Both the position numbers and the translations under genes were made by a program. A stretch of 64,000 nt of DNA from Terrimonas pollutisoli (GTDB lineage Bacteria; Bacteroidota; Bacteroidia; Chitinophagales; Chitinophagaceae): positions 248,001 through 312,000 of the forward strand of contig NZ_JARKNA010000005.1 in NCBI RefSeq assembly GCF_029360765.1, in the 5' to 3' direction. The notes under the pieces were generated by a model that was not told the DNA's origin, did not search any database, and saw only the letters and a list, made by a program, of their open reading frames with translations. This document shows, one piece after another, positions 45,687 through 53,834 of this stretch; position 1 is the first letter of the stretch, and each line of letters begins with the position of its first letter.

Positions 45687-47705
45687 TTATCGCTTCTTTT
45701 TTCTTTTGACTCTTTTTATTTCCTCAATGTCTTTGCTTTCTATCGCTGTTTCGGAAGATAATACCCATTCATAATCCAGTTGCCGTTTGATCAAATTAGC
45801 GGCCGCCACTTTTATCCGCACTTTATCGCCCATCCTGAATTTTTTACCGCTGCGCATTCCTACTAATGCATAATCAGATTCTACATGGCGAAACTCATCA
45901 TATTCCAATAAACTATTGATGCTTACCAGTCCCTCGCATTTATGATCTACTGTTTCCACCCAAAAACCAAAACTGGCAACACCGCTGATAACACCATCAA
46001 AATCTTCGCCGAGGTAGTTACGCATATACTGCACCTGCTTGTACTTATTGGCAGATCGCTCTGCTTCCATAGCGGCTCTCTCCCGTTCACTGCAATGCTT
46101 ACATTTTTCTTCCAGTTTTTTATCAACGATAAATTGACTATCGAGCACTTCCTGTAAAATGCGATGCACCATGATGTCGGGATAGCGGCGAATGGGGGAA
46201 GTAAAATGGCAATAGTGTTCAAAACCTAATCCATAATGACCCACATTTTCAATCGTATACTTTGCCTTGGCCATAGTACGGATACCTAACTGCTCCAATA
46301 CATGCTGCTCAGGCCGGCCATGTGCATCTTTCAGCAATTGATTAAACGAAGCGGCGATTGCCTCCGGCGTCGATGAATCAAACTTGTGACCAAATTTATT
46401 GGCGAATGCAATAAACGGTAAAAGCTTTTCTTCATCGGGTGTGTCATGTATCCGGTAAGGAAATGGCAGTGGTTTCCCCTTTACTTTTAATTTGGAAATA
46501 TTCTCCGCCACATACCGGTTGGCCAGCAGCATAAACTCTTCGATCAACTGGTGCGACTCCTTGCTTTCTTTGACCATGATACCTATCGGATCACCCTTTT
46601 CATCCAGTTTGAAACGAACTTCCTGCGACGAAAAATTGATAGCACCTTTATTGAATCTTTTTTTACGCATTTTCTGCGCCAGTTCATTCAGCAACAAAAT
46701 TTCTTCTGCATGATCGCCTGCCTTTGTTTCAATAATATCCTGGGCTTCTTCGTAGGTAAACCTGCGGTCAGAATGCATCACTGTCCTGCCTAACCAATAC
46801 TGTTTTACTTCAGCTTTTGAGTTGACCTGGAAAATAGCGGAAAAGGTCAGCTTATCTTCATTGGGACGAAGTGAGCAAAGAACATTGGATATATGTTCGG
46901 GCAACATGGGATTCACCCGGTCAGGCAAATAAACGGATGTCGCTTTTTGATAGGCCGCTTTATCCAGCGGGTTATCCGCCTCTACATAATGACTTACATC
47001 TGCTATATGCACGCCAATCTCGTAAAGACCATCCTTGATTTTTTTTACAGAGATCGCATCATCGAAATCTTTCGCATCTACAGGGTCAATCGTAAACGTG
47101 AGAATATCTCTCACATCACGCCTCTTTTTTATCTCGTCATTGCTTATTGCATCAGGTATGCGTCCCGCTACTTCCAGTGCATCATCCGGGAACTCCAGCG
47201 GGAAGCCGTTATCCAGCAGAATTTCCTTCATCGCAGCATCATTACTGTTTTCCGGATCCATGACTGTCACCACTTCCCCAACAGGTCGTTTGTCGCCTTT
47301 TTCCCAGCGCACCAGCCGCACTACCACCCTATCCTTATCTTTCGCCCCGTTGAGATTACTCAATGGTACAAAAAGATCAGGCATTGGCTTTTCCGTATCG
47401 GTTACAAAAAAAGCAAAGTCCTTATTCAGTTGTATGTGACCGATAAACTCGGTACGTTTTCGTTCCAGCACCTCGATCACTTCACCCTGCATACGACGGC
47501 CAAAACCGCTTTTTATTTTTATCCGCACCGTATCGCCGTGCATCGCCGTATTAAAATCCGAAGGACGAATCAGTACATCGGTTTCCTGCTCAGGTACGAT
47601 AACAAAGCCCATACCTGAACGGGTGATATCAAGCTTGCCTCTGAGGGTTTTGCCGGAAGAGGAATGATCTTTTTGCTTTTTCCTGGATGAATTTCTTTTA
47701 CCCAT
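45687..47705 (-). CDS. rnr: Ribonuclease R
   Basis: 672 residues, 3'-5' exoribonuclease. Order: basic N-terminus (GKRNSSRKKQKDHSSSGKTLRG), cold-shock domains (ITRSGMGFVIV, TEFIGHIQ), RNB catalytic domain with TIDPVDAKDFDDAIS around residue 210, RNP region GLGFEHYCHFTSPIRRYPDIMVHRIL, and an S1 domain with a basic tail (about 565-672, ending IKRVKRKKKR). It degrades structured RNA and processes rRNA. It is the last gene of a five-gene operon, three bases after lpxK. Confidence 0.97.
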   Translation of the reverse strand: MGKRNSSRKKQKDHSSSGKTLRGKLDITRSGMGFVIVPEQETDVLIRPSDFNTAMHGDTVRIKIKSGFGRRMQGEVIEVLERKRTEFIGHIQLNKDFAFFVTDTEKPMPDLFVPLSNLNGAKDKDRVVVRLVRWEKGDKRPVGEVVTVMDPENSNDAAMKEILLDNGFPLEFPDDALEVAGRIPDAISNDEIKKRRDVRDILTFTIDPVDAKDFDDAISVKKIKDGLYEIGVHIADVSHYVEADNPLDKAAYQKATSVYLPDRVNPMLPEHISNVLCSLRPNEDKLTFSAIFQVNSKAEVKQYWLGRTVMHSDRRFTYEEAQDIIETKAGDHAEEILLLNELAQKMRKKRFNKGAINFSSQEVRFKLDEKGDPIGIMVKESKESHQLIEEFMLLANRYVAENISKLKVKGKPLPFPYRIHDTPDEEKLLPFIAFANKFGHKFDSSTPEAIAASFNQLLKDAHGRPEQHVLEQLGIRTMAKAKYTIENVGHYGLGFEHYCHFTSPIRRYPDIMVHRILQEVLDSQFIVDKKLEEKCKHCSERERAAMEAERSANKYKQVQYMRNYLGEDFDGVISGVASFGFWVETVDHKCEGLVSINSLLEYDEFRHVESDYALVGMRSGKKFRMGDKVRIKVAAANLIKRQLDYEWVLSSETAIESKDIEEIKRVKRKKKR

Positions 47706-47708
47706 AAA

Positions 47709-48785
47709 TTAATTTTTTGCTGCCCTGGTATTTCGGATAAAATCTATCACGAGTTCACCAAACCGCTTTTCTTCATCAAATAAAAAATGATGCCGGACAG
47801 GAATTACAAACAAAGGCAGGTCGGCAATTTCCGCATTGAATTTTTCTAAACGTACAGCATCTTTTTCAGTTGTCAGGATAATTTTATCAACCGCTTCAAC
47901 GGCTGCAAATTTTTTCCTGATCTCCTTCAGGTCATCAATGGTAAAAATGCGGTGATCGGCATATTGCAGCATATGGTAGGTCTTGCTGTGTTTCTCCAGC
48001 ATTGATTTGAGTGGCCTCGGGTTGGCGATACCGGTAACCAGTAGTACTTCGGTGCTTTCCATGAAATAAAAACCGGTTTTATTTAAAATATGATAGGGTT
48101 GACCATATTCCATGGCAGCAAAAAATATGGACTGACCTTCCACCGGTTTGATTTCATCAATAATTTTTTGTTTTTCAGGAAGGGTAAGTTCAGGACTGCA
48201 TTTTGTCACAACAATAATATGAGCCCTTTTATACTCTGACTTAAGATCACGCAGATCACCTGTCGGCAAATAAAAATCACGGGTAAAAAGATTAGAGTAT
48301 TCGGTCAATATAATATTTAGCCCCGCACTGATGGCCCTGTGCTGAAAAGCATCATCCAGGATGATTACTTCTGTTTCCGGCCGGTCGTGCAATAGTTGCG
48401 GAATGGCAACCAGCCTTTCTTCGCCAACCGCTACCGGCACATCAGGAAATTTATGATGAAACTGCATGGGCTCATCACCAATATCTAGCGCTGTTGATCT
48501 TTCATTGGCTAGTGCATATCCTTTTGTTCTTCGTTTGTATCCGCGGCTTAATGTAGCAATTTTAAACTGGTCTTTTAACAATCGAATCAACCACTCTACC
48601 ATTGGTGACTTGCCCGTACCACCTACTGATAAATTACCCACGCATATCAAGGGTAACCCAAACGATGTGCTCCGCAATAATTTTTTATTATACATCCAGT
48701 TACGGACTGCAATGACAAGCCAATAAATCAAAGCAAATGGCAATAAGAGAATGCGAAAGGACTTGAGAAAAAAATTAGAAAACAT
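47709..48785 (-). CDS. lpxK: Tetraacyldisaccharide 4'-kinase (lipid A)
   Basis: 358 residues. One N-terminal membrane helix (about 12-28) and the Walker A GGTGKS at 55-60 in the block ICVGNLSVGGTGKSPMVEWLIRLL; then ATLSRGYKRRTKGYAL, GDEPMQFHHKFPDVPVAVGEERL and VIILDDAFQHR, all hallmarks of LpxK. It phosphorylates the 4' position of the lipid A disaccharide at the inner membrane. It overlaps the upstream cycloligase gene by 11 bases. Confidence 0.97.
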   Translation of the reverse strand: MFSNFFLKSFRILLLPFALIYWLVIAVRNWMYNKKLLRSTSFGLPLICVGNLSVGGTGKSPMVEWLIRLLKDQFKIATLSRGYKRRTKGYALANERSTALDIGDEPMQFHHKFPDVPVAVGEERLVAIPQLLHDRPETEVIILDDAFQHRAISAGLNIILTEYSNLFTRDFYLPTGDLRDLKSEYKRAHIIVVTKCSPELTLPEKQKIIDEIKPVEGQSIFFAAMEYGQPYHILNKTGFYFMESTEVLLVTGIANPRPLKSMLEKHSKTYHMLQYADHRIFTIDDLKEIRKKFAAVEAVDKIILTTEKDAVRLEKFNAEIADLPLFVIPVRHHFLFDEEKRFGELVIDFIRNTRAAKN

Positions 48786-49344
48786 ACACGTTATGCGGTG
48801 TGATACAAAGATCTAAAGGTAGGTCAAATTCATGTAGACCTTCAATCTTATCAAGTGGCTCAAAATAACTGAAACCTACTTTAATGCAATCGGGCCGGCA
48901 ATGTGCCAGCCATTTATCATAGAAACCTTTACCATAGCCGATCCGGAATCCTTTTTTATCAAATGCCAGCAGCGGCACAAAGATCATATCGATTTCATTG
49001 GCGGGTAAAAAATCAGCGGTCTGCGGTTCATAAATATTCAATTCTGTTTTGGTAAATGGTGTATCGATATCAGTGATAGCGGCATGCATGACACCTGTAG
49101 TAAAATCAGCCACGGGGTAACAAATTTTCATTTCGGGGTTTCTAAACCGGAGAAACTCGGTAAATAAATGCGTATCAGGTTCATGATTTTCTTCGATGGG
49201 CCAGTACGTGAGCAAGCCATCAATAAATGGCAGGTCGGCCGACTGGAATTGTATCAAAAGCAGGTCATCCAGTTTTACCCTTTCCTTTTCTGAAAGAGCC
49301 AATCGTTTTTCTCTATATAGCTTTCTTGCCTCCTTTTTTTGCAT
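48775..49344 (-). CDS. 5-formyltetrahydrofolate cyclo-ligase
   Basis: 189 residues. The N-terminus KKEARKLYREKRLALS and the C-terminal block FVPLLAFDKKGFRIGYGKGFYDKWL (glycine-rich GYGKGFYD at 136-143) identify the YgfA/MTHFS family, which converts 5-formyl-THF to 5,10-methenyl-THF with ATP. It is three bases after rsmD and overlaps lpxK by 11 bases, all on the minus strand. Confidence 0.95.
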   Translation of the reverse strand: MQKKEARKLYREKRLALSEKERVKLDDLLLIQFQSADLPFIDGLLTYWPIEENHEPDTHLFTEFLRFRNPEMKICYPVADFTTGVMHAAITDIDTPFTKTELNIYEPQTADFLPANEIDMIFVPLLAFDKKGFRIGYGKGFYDKWLAHCRPDCIKVGFSYFEPLDKIEGLHEFDLPLDLCITPHNVYVF

Positions 49345-49347
49345 TAC

Positions 49348-49887
49348 TTATTCATTAACAAAAATGGAAAATATCGTAGTGCCGTAATTTTTTTCATTTT
49401 TATAAAAAGGAAACCTTTTATAATCATTCCGGGGCGTATGCTCCAGCACAAACCAACCACCTGGATTGAGCAGTTGCTTTTCAAATATTTTCCTGGGCAG
49501 GTCATCAATGGTAGTTAGCGCATATGGCGGACCAGCGAAAATAAAATCGAACTTGTCTGTGCATTGATCGATAAACTTAAAAACATCCATCTTTATCGTT
49601 TTCAAATTGTCGATACGCAGTTCGTTTTTTGTTTTTTTGATAAACTCATACATGGCATTGTCCTTCTCCACAATTGTAAGATCCCTGGCCCCTCTTGAAG
49701 CCAACTCATAACTAATGCTTCCGGTGCCGCCAAAAAGATCCAATGTTTTCAATTCTTCAATATCAAGCTGATGTTGCAGGACATTAAAAAGACCCTCTTT
49801 GGCAATATCAGTCGTGGGCCTTGTGTAAGGCATTTTGGAAGGCGGGTTAAACTTACGGCCGCCATGTTCACCGCCTATAATTCGCAT
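49348..49887 (-). CDS. rsmD: RsmD-family 16S rRNA guanine-N2 methyltransferase with altered motif IV
   Basis: 179 residues. Start MRIIGGEHGGRKF and TRPTTDIAKEGLFN are diagnostic; the AdoMet motif is DLFGGTGSIS at 50-59. In motif IV the family has DPPF or DPPY; here residues 119-122 are GPPY (codon GGT instead of GAT). The rest of the protein is intact. It would methylate G966 of 16S rRNA in the 30S subunit. It overlaps the DUF3822 gene by 13 bases and precedes the cycloligase. Confidence 0.92.
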   Translation of the reverse strand: MRIIGGEHGGRKFNPPSKMPYTRPTTDIAKEGLFNVLQHQLDIEELKTLDLFGGTGSISYELASRGARDLTIVEKDNAMYEFIKKTKNELRIDNLKTIKMDVFKFIDQCTDKFDFIFAGPPYALTTIDDLPRKIFEKQLLNPGGWFVLEHTPRNDYKRFPFYKNEKNYGTTIFSIFVNE

Positions 49888-50699
49888 TTAGCAAGATCGT
49901 TGAGTGAGGTAAAAAAATGAGCGGGGTAACGCAACTCTTCTGCAGGTGAAATTTTCCATTCAGTCTCCCTGAAATGGATATGCAGGAAATATTGATGCAA
50001 CTCTTTATACAAAGTGGATTCTTTATCGATCAACCCAGACAGGTATACCCTTACCGTCTCTTGCGAAAAAGAAAACTGGCGGCAGGTATCCAGCAGGTAA
50101 TAAATAAAATCAGCAGGTGTAGAATAAGGGAATGTTTGCGTGAGCAACAATTTATTTCCTTTGGTAACAACAAGGGAAAAGTCGTCGGTGCGAAAGTCTG
50201 CAGCAAGCGATCCCTCGAAGTCAGTAGTGATGATGTTCTTTATACCTATTGTGTAGGCGTGCCAGTAGTTGCCTGTTTTAAAATGCTCGCAGGCCCAGTC
50301 ATACACTTCTTTTGGCACCGCGTATACGTTGTGCATTTGCCAACCGGAAACCGGCTCGTTGACAATGGCATCTTTCCCGCTTATTCCAAACATGGTTTGC
50401 AGCATAAGCTTTGCATCGTCTTTGTCATATTGATCCATCGGCACCATAATGCTCTGCAGATAATCATAGCAAATAAAAGTGTTTTGATAAGTATGATGGA
50501 GCTCAGGGTGCTTCATATAAATTTCATCCAGCGTAGCCTTATTTATCTCCGTGTCGGTGTACCAGCTTAGTTTGTATAGCTCACCGGCATGCGGGGAAGT
50601 AATGGCAAATCCAAAATGTCTTTCACCCACCCTGATCGATAAAACCTGTTGTGCAGCCTCTGCCCTTTTTTCTGATATGATATGATATACCTGTTTCAC
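49875..50699 (-). CDS. DUF3822 family protein
   Basis: About 274 residues from the GTG at 50699 (VKQVYHIISEKRAEAAQQVLS), which has AAAGGG upstream. The longer open frame from a TTG at 50732 would start inside the -7 promoter box, so it is rejected. The protein has no signal or membrane segments and resembles an ASKHA-like fold (LRTDDFSLVVTKGNKLLLTQTFPY, DFIYYLLDTCRQF, VYLSGLIDKESTLYKELHQYF). Function is unknown; it is constantly placed next to rsmD in this group, as here. Confidence 0.85.
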   Translation of the reverse strand: MKQVYHIISEKRAEAAQQVLSIRVGERHFGFAITSPHAGELYKLSWYTDTEINKATLDEIYMKHPELHHTYQNTFICYDYLQSIMVPMDQYDKDDAKLMLQTMFGISGKDAIVNEPVSGWQMHNVYAVPKEVYDWACEHFKTGNYWHAYTIGIKNIITTDFEGSLAADFRTDDFSLVVTKGNKLLLTQTFPYSTPADFIYYLLDTCRQFSFSQETVRVYLSGLIDKESTLYKELHQYFLHIHFRETEWKISPAEELRYPAHFFTSLNDLAKCEL

Positions 50700-50729
50700 T
50701 ATTTCCCTTTTATTACCTGCAATGATATG

Positions 50730-50737
50730 CAAAAATA
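50730..50737 (-). promoter_or_regulatory. -7 promoter box of the DUF3822-rsmD-lpxK-rnr operon
   Basis: TATTTTTG on the minus strand (TAnnTTTG), followed by CATATC. It lies 31 bases before the GTG start and supports that start. Confidence 0.6.
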
Positions 50738-50744
50738 ATTATTG

Positions 50745-50752
50745 TAGGTTTG
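50745..50752 (+). promoter_or_regulatory. -7 promoter box of the MATE gene
   Basis: TAGGTTTG (TAnnTTTG), 32 bases before the MATE ATG. It is seven bases from the divergent box on the other strand, so the two promoters overlap. Confidence 0.6.
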
Positions 50753-50783
50753 CCGCCCGGCTTTCCGAAACGACGACAATCGT

Positions 50784-52142
50784 ATGGCAAACAGTATTCC
50801 AAATACAGATTTACAGGTAGAAATATCCAATAAACAAATATTAAAGATCGCCCTGCCGATTGCTATAGCTATGCTTGTGCCCCAGGTCAATTTTGTGGCG
50901 AACACGGTTTTTTTGAGTGGATTGGGTGAAACAGAACTGGGCGCAGCTGGCATTACAGGCGTCTATTACCTGGTATTTGCCCTGGTGGGCAATGGCCTCA
51001 ACAGTGGCCTGCAAGCTTTGATAGCCCGCAGAGCCGGTGAAAACAGACCGCATGAAATAGGGAAAATGTTTTCGCAATCGATTTGGATCGCCCTGCTTTT
51101 TGCAGCAGCCGGTATTTTCATCACCTACCTTATTGCGCCGGCATTTCTTTCCACGGCGTTGGCGAGTAACAGGGTGCAGCACGAAGCCATCGGGTTTATC
51201 AAGATCCGTATATGGGGGCTGCCATTCCTGTATTTGTTCCAGATGGGAAATGCAATGCTGGTAGGTACCAACAACAGCCGGTACATGAAATATGGATTTT
51301 TTATTGAGGCTGTGATAAATATTTTTCTCGATTATTCGCTGATCTATGGCCATTTTGGAATGCCGAATTTAGGGTTTAATGGCGCTGCTGTTGCATCTAT
51401 TATAGCTGAGGCATCCGGCCTTTTGATTGTTTACCTGATTATTTTTTATAAAAAATTTCATCAGCGTTTTTTGTTGTTTGGTCATTTGAAATTTGACAGT
51501 AAAATCTCCGGGCTGATCTTCCGTCAATCCTCGCCATTGGTGATGCAATATGTGCTAAGCGTGTCTGCCTGGTTATTGTTTTATATTCTTATCGAACATT
51601 ATGGGGAAAGGCCGCTGGCGATTAGTAATACCATGCGAAATATCTTCGCAGTGTTCGGCATTTTTGTATGGTCCTTTGCCAGTACCAGCAATGCCATGGT
51701 CAGCAATATCATTGGCCAGGGAAAAAAGGACCAGGTTTTGTTTCTTATCCGGAAAATTGCGAGGCTCAGTTTTATTTTTACGGCAAGCCTTTGCTTAGTG
51801 ATTAATCTTTTTCCTGGCACTTTCCTGTTATTGTATGGCCGTGACGAAGGATTTATCCAGGAGGCAATACCGGTTATTCGGATTGTATCGGTTGGTTTAT
51901 TGTTCATGTGTATCTCCACAGTATGGCTAAATGGAGTAACGGGAACAGGCAATACTAAGATCAATCTGGGAATTGAAATAGTAGCAATACTGTTGTATAG
52001 CATTTACGTCTATTTTGTTCTTCAAGTATGGAAGTTATCATTGGTATGGGCCTGGGCGTCTGAAATGCTTTACTGGACAGTGTTGTTCAGCTTGTCCTTT
52101 ATTTATTTGAAAAGTGGAAAATGGAGAAATAAGGTGATATAG
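50784..52142 (+). CDS. MATE family multidrug/Na+ efflux transporter
   Basis: 452 residues and 12 membrane segments in two halves. The first half has KIALPIAIAMLVPQVNFVANTVFLSGLGETELGAAGI, the MATE helix 1-2 pattern, and GLQALIARRAGENRPHEIGKMFSQ; the second half repeats it with SSPLVMQYVLSVSAWLLFYILIEHYG and SNAMVSNIIGQGKKDQV. It exports drugs or other organic cations in exchange for H+ or Na+. It is transcribed divergently from the lpxK operon through closely opposed promoters. Confidence 0.95.
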   Translation: MANSIPNTDLQVEISNKQILKIALPIAIAMLVPQVNFVANTVFLSGLGETELGAAGITGVYYLVFALVGNGLNSGLQALIARRAGENRPHEIGKMFSQSIWIALLFAAAGIFITYLIAPAFLSTALASNRVQHEAIGFIKIRIWGLPFLYLFQMGNAMLVGTNNSRYMKYGFFIEAVINIFLDYSLIYGHFGMPNLGFNGAAVASIIAEASGLLIVYLIIFYKKFHQRFLLFGHLKFDSKISGLIFRQSSPLVMQYVLSVSAWLLFYILIEHYGERPLAISNTMRNIFAVFGIFVWSFASTSNAMVSNIIGQGKKDQVLFLIRKIARLSFIFTASLCLVINLFPGTFLLLYGRDEGFIQEAIPVIRIVSVGLLFMCISTVWLNGVTGTGNTKINLGIEIVAILLYSIYVYFVLQVWKLSLVWAWASEMLYWTVLFSLSFIYLKSGKWRNKVI

Positions 52143-52508
52143 ATTTGAAGATATCTTTTATGGACAATTAACCTAGACCGCAAGGTCTTATCAATCCAGA
52201 ATACACTATTTACTTTTTTGTCTTAACACAAAAAAAACAAAAAAAGTCAAGGCTTCGGAAAAAATGCTAAAAATTTCCCTGTCCGGCTAAAATGAAATAG
52301 TTCAATCGATAGTACAAAGCCAGGCATTTGTGCGACTTGTGAGCTAAGACCATAGCCTGGCAATAGAACATTATTTCATTTTAACGCCTTTCAGGAAAAT
52401 TTTCTCAACGCATTTTTTCCGAGGCCGCTCCTCAAAACGAGACGCGACTTAAATTAATTATTCTATATCTTTTATATATTGCCTATTCTAATCTTTTAAT
52501 CTGGATAA
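52143..52508. other. Gene-free interval holding a large hairpin element
   Basis: About 365 bases between the MATE and glutaminyl cyclase genes, with no open frame of note. A T/A-rich palindromic stretch at 52212-52248 (ACTTTTTTGTC..ACAAAAAAAGT) precedes the large inverted repeat at 52252-52427. Confidence 0.7.
52252..52427. repeat. Large imperfect inverted repeat, MITE-like or structured RNA
   Basis: The left arm 52257-52303 (CGGAAAAAATGC ... TAAAATGAAATAGTTC) and right arm 52366-52421 (GAACATTATTTCATTTTAAC ... GCATTTTTTCCG) are complementary with small insertions, and an inner stem GCCAGGC/GCCTGGC (52319-52325, 52355-52361) closes a 29-base loop. The outermost bases (GGCTTCGGA/TCCGAGGCC) pair too. 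There is no transposase. I see no clear target duplication. Confidence 0.75.
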
Positions 52509-53318
52509 ATGAAAATATTATCAGGCATCGCCATTCTCTTAGTGTTCATTTCCTGTAATAATGCTGACAGCGAAGACAATAAGGAGGGTTCTATAATCGA
52601 AACTCCCGCGATCAACTATGTTGTAAAAAAAACACACCCACACGATACCACCTCTTTTACTGAGGGCTTACTGTTTCATAAAGGGCAATTATACGAAAGC
52701 ACCGGATCACCTGATGATTTACCGGGTACCCGTTCGTTGTTCGGTGTGTTAAGTTTAGAGACTGGTTTGATCAGCAAAAAAGTAGAACTGGATCGAAAAA
52801 AATATTTTGGAGAAGGAATCGTCTTTTTTAACGACAAAGTATACCAGCTAACTTATAAAAACAAAATTGGTTTTATATATGATGCAACAACTTTCCGAAA
52901 GCTGAGTGAATTTACTATTCCGTCACAGGAAGGCTGGGGAATGACGACAGATGGACATCGATTGATCATGAGTGATGGAACCAGCCAATTGACCTATCTT
53001 GATCCGGAAACATTACAGGTAAGGAAGACGATTACAGTGTCTGATGCAAGGGGATCGGTTCCCTATTTGAACGAACTGGAATTTATAAAAGGATTCATTT
53101 ATGCGAATGTATATACCACCAATGAGCTTATTAAAATAGATCCCGGGAACGGACAGGTCGTTGCTAAACTTGACCTTTCATCACTTGCTAACGAAGTAAA
53201 ATCATTGTATCCGGGTTCTTTGAAAATGAATGGAATTGCCTATGATTCGCTGAATAACAAGACTTACATAACAGGAAAAATGTGGCCCAAAATTTACGAG
53301 ATATCCTTCGCCTATTAA
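52509..53318 (+). CDS. Glutaminyl-peptide cyclotransferase, plant-type, lipoprotein
   Basis: 269 residues; signal peptide and lipobox VFISC, followed by NNADSEDNKEG. The five-bladed propeller of plant-type glutaminyl cyclase is seen in HDTTSFTEGLLFHKGQLYESTGSPD, FGEGIVFFNDKVYQLTYKNKIGFIYD, EGWGMTTDGHRLIMSDGTSQLTYLDPET, LNELEFIKGFIYANVYTTNELIKIDP and LKMNGIAYDSLNNKTYITGKMWPKIYEI. It turns N-terminal Gln into pyroglutamate on exported proteins, which often protects them from aminopeptidases. It is alone on the plus strand. Confidence 0.94.
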   Translation: MKILSGIAILLVFISCNNADSEDNKEGSIIETPAINYVVKKTHPHDTTSFTEGLLFHKGQLYESTGSPDDLPGTRSLFGVLSLETGLISKKVELDRKKYFGEGIVFFNDKVYQLTYKNKIGFIYDATTFRKLSEFTIPSQEGWGMTTDGHRLIMSDGTSQLTYLDPETLQVRKTITVSDARGSVPYLNELEFIKGFIYANVYTTNELIKIDPGNGQVVAKLDLSSLANEVKSLYPGSLKMNGIAYDSLNNKTYITGKMWPKIYEISFAY

Positions 53319-53329
53319 AATATCTTACT

Positions 53330-53692
53330 CTAAAAACCGACTTGATAACTCACGGCTGCACTGCCTGTAAATTTATCGATAGGAGGATTTAGTTTCTCTA
53401 CTGATACATTAATTTGCTTTACCTGTGGAAATTGATGATGTACAGCATGAGCTATGGTCTGCACAAGTGTTTCCAGCAGGTCAACCGGTTTTTGCATAGT
53501 CACATTAATGATATCGAATAGCGCCGCATAATCAATCGTGTCCTCCAGGAAAAGAATTGCTCCGCTTTTGGGAACATAACCAACCTCCATATTCACAACA
53601 AAGTCATTTCCCTTCTGTCTCTCTTCCGGATATAACCCATGGTAAGCCCTGAAGCGAACGTTATTGAGAGAGATGGTAAGAAGATTAGCCAC
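53330..53692 (-). CDS. folB: Dihydroneopterin aldolase
   Basis: About 120 residues from the GTG at 53692 (VANLLTISLNNVRFRAYHGLYPEERQKG), the normal size of the family; a longer frame runs upstream through a palindromic intergenic repeat and is rejected. Conserved blocks: FRAYHGLYPEERQKGNDFVVNMEV, TIDYAALFDIINVTM and LLETLVQTIAHAVHHQFPQVKQINVSVEKLNPPI, where Lys in EKLNPPI is catalytic. It cleaves dihydroneopterin to 6-hydroxymethyl-dihydropterin in folate synthesis. The stop is 11 bases from the end of the convergent gene. Confidence 0.93.
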   Translation of the reverse strand: MANLLTISLNNVRFRAYHGLYPEERQKGNDFVVNMEVGYVPKSGAILFLEDTIDYAALFDIINVTMQKPVDLLETLVQTIAHAVHHQFPQVKQINVSVEKLNPPIDKFTGSAAVSYQVGF

Positions 53693-53750
53693 GCTGCTTA
53701 TTTGACAATAAATAGAGACAAGAATAGTTTGAAGTAGTTCCCTTATTTGA

Positions 53751-53826
53751 GCATTGAACATTGAAAATTGAATATTTATACCTGCCTTAATGCTCAATGT
53801 TCAAAGCCCGATGTTCAATTTTCAAT
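53751..53826. repeat. Palindromic repeat between folB and trxB
   Basis: ATTGAAAATTGAA (53760-53772) pairs with TTCAATTTTCAAT (53814-53826), and related copies of CATTGAACATTGAA and CAATGTTCAA lie within. It resembles short ATTGAAAATTGAA-type intergenic palindromes common in AT-rich Bacteroidota. Confidence 0.65.
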
Positions 53827-53834
53827 TTGAACAA

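Noticed and set aside
46893..47618. 241-codon open frame on the plus strand
   Set aside because: It is opposite RNase R and has a composition typical of a reverse-frame shadow.
49974..50570. 198-codon plus-strand open frame
   Set aside because: Antisense to the DUF3822 gene; no motif or start signal.
50841..51353. 170-codon minus-strand open frame
   Set aside because: Antisense to the MATE transporter, whose identity is clear.
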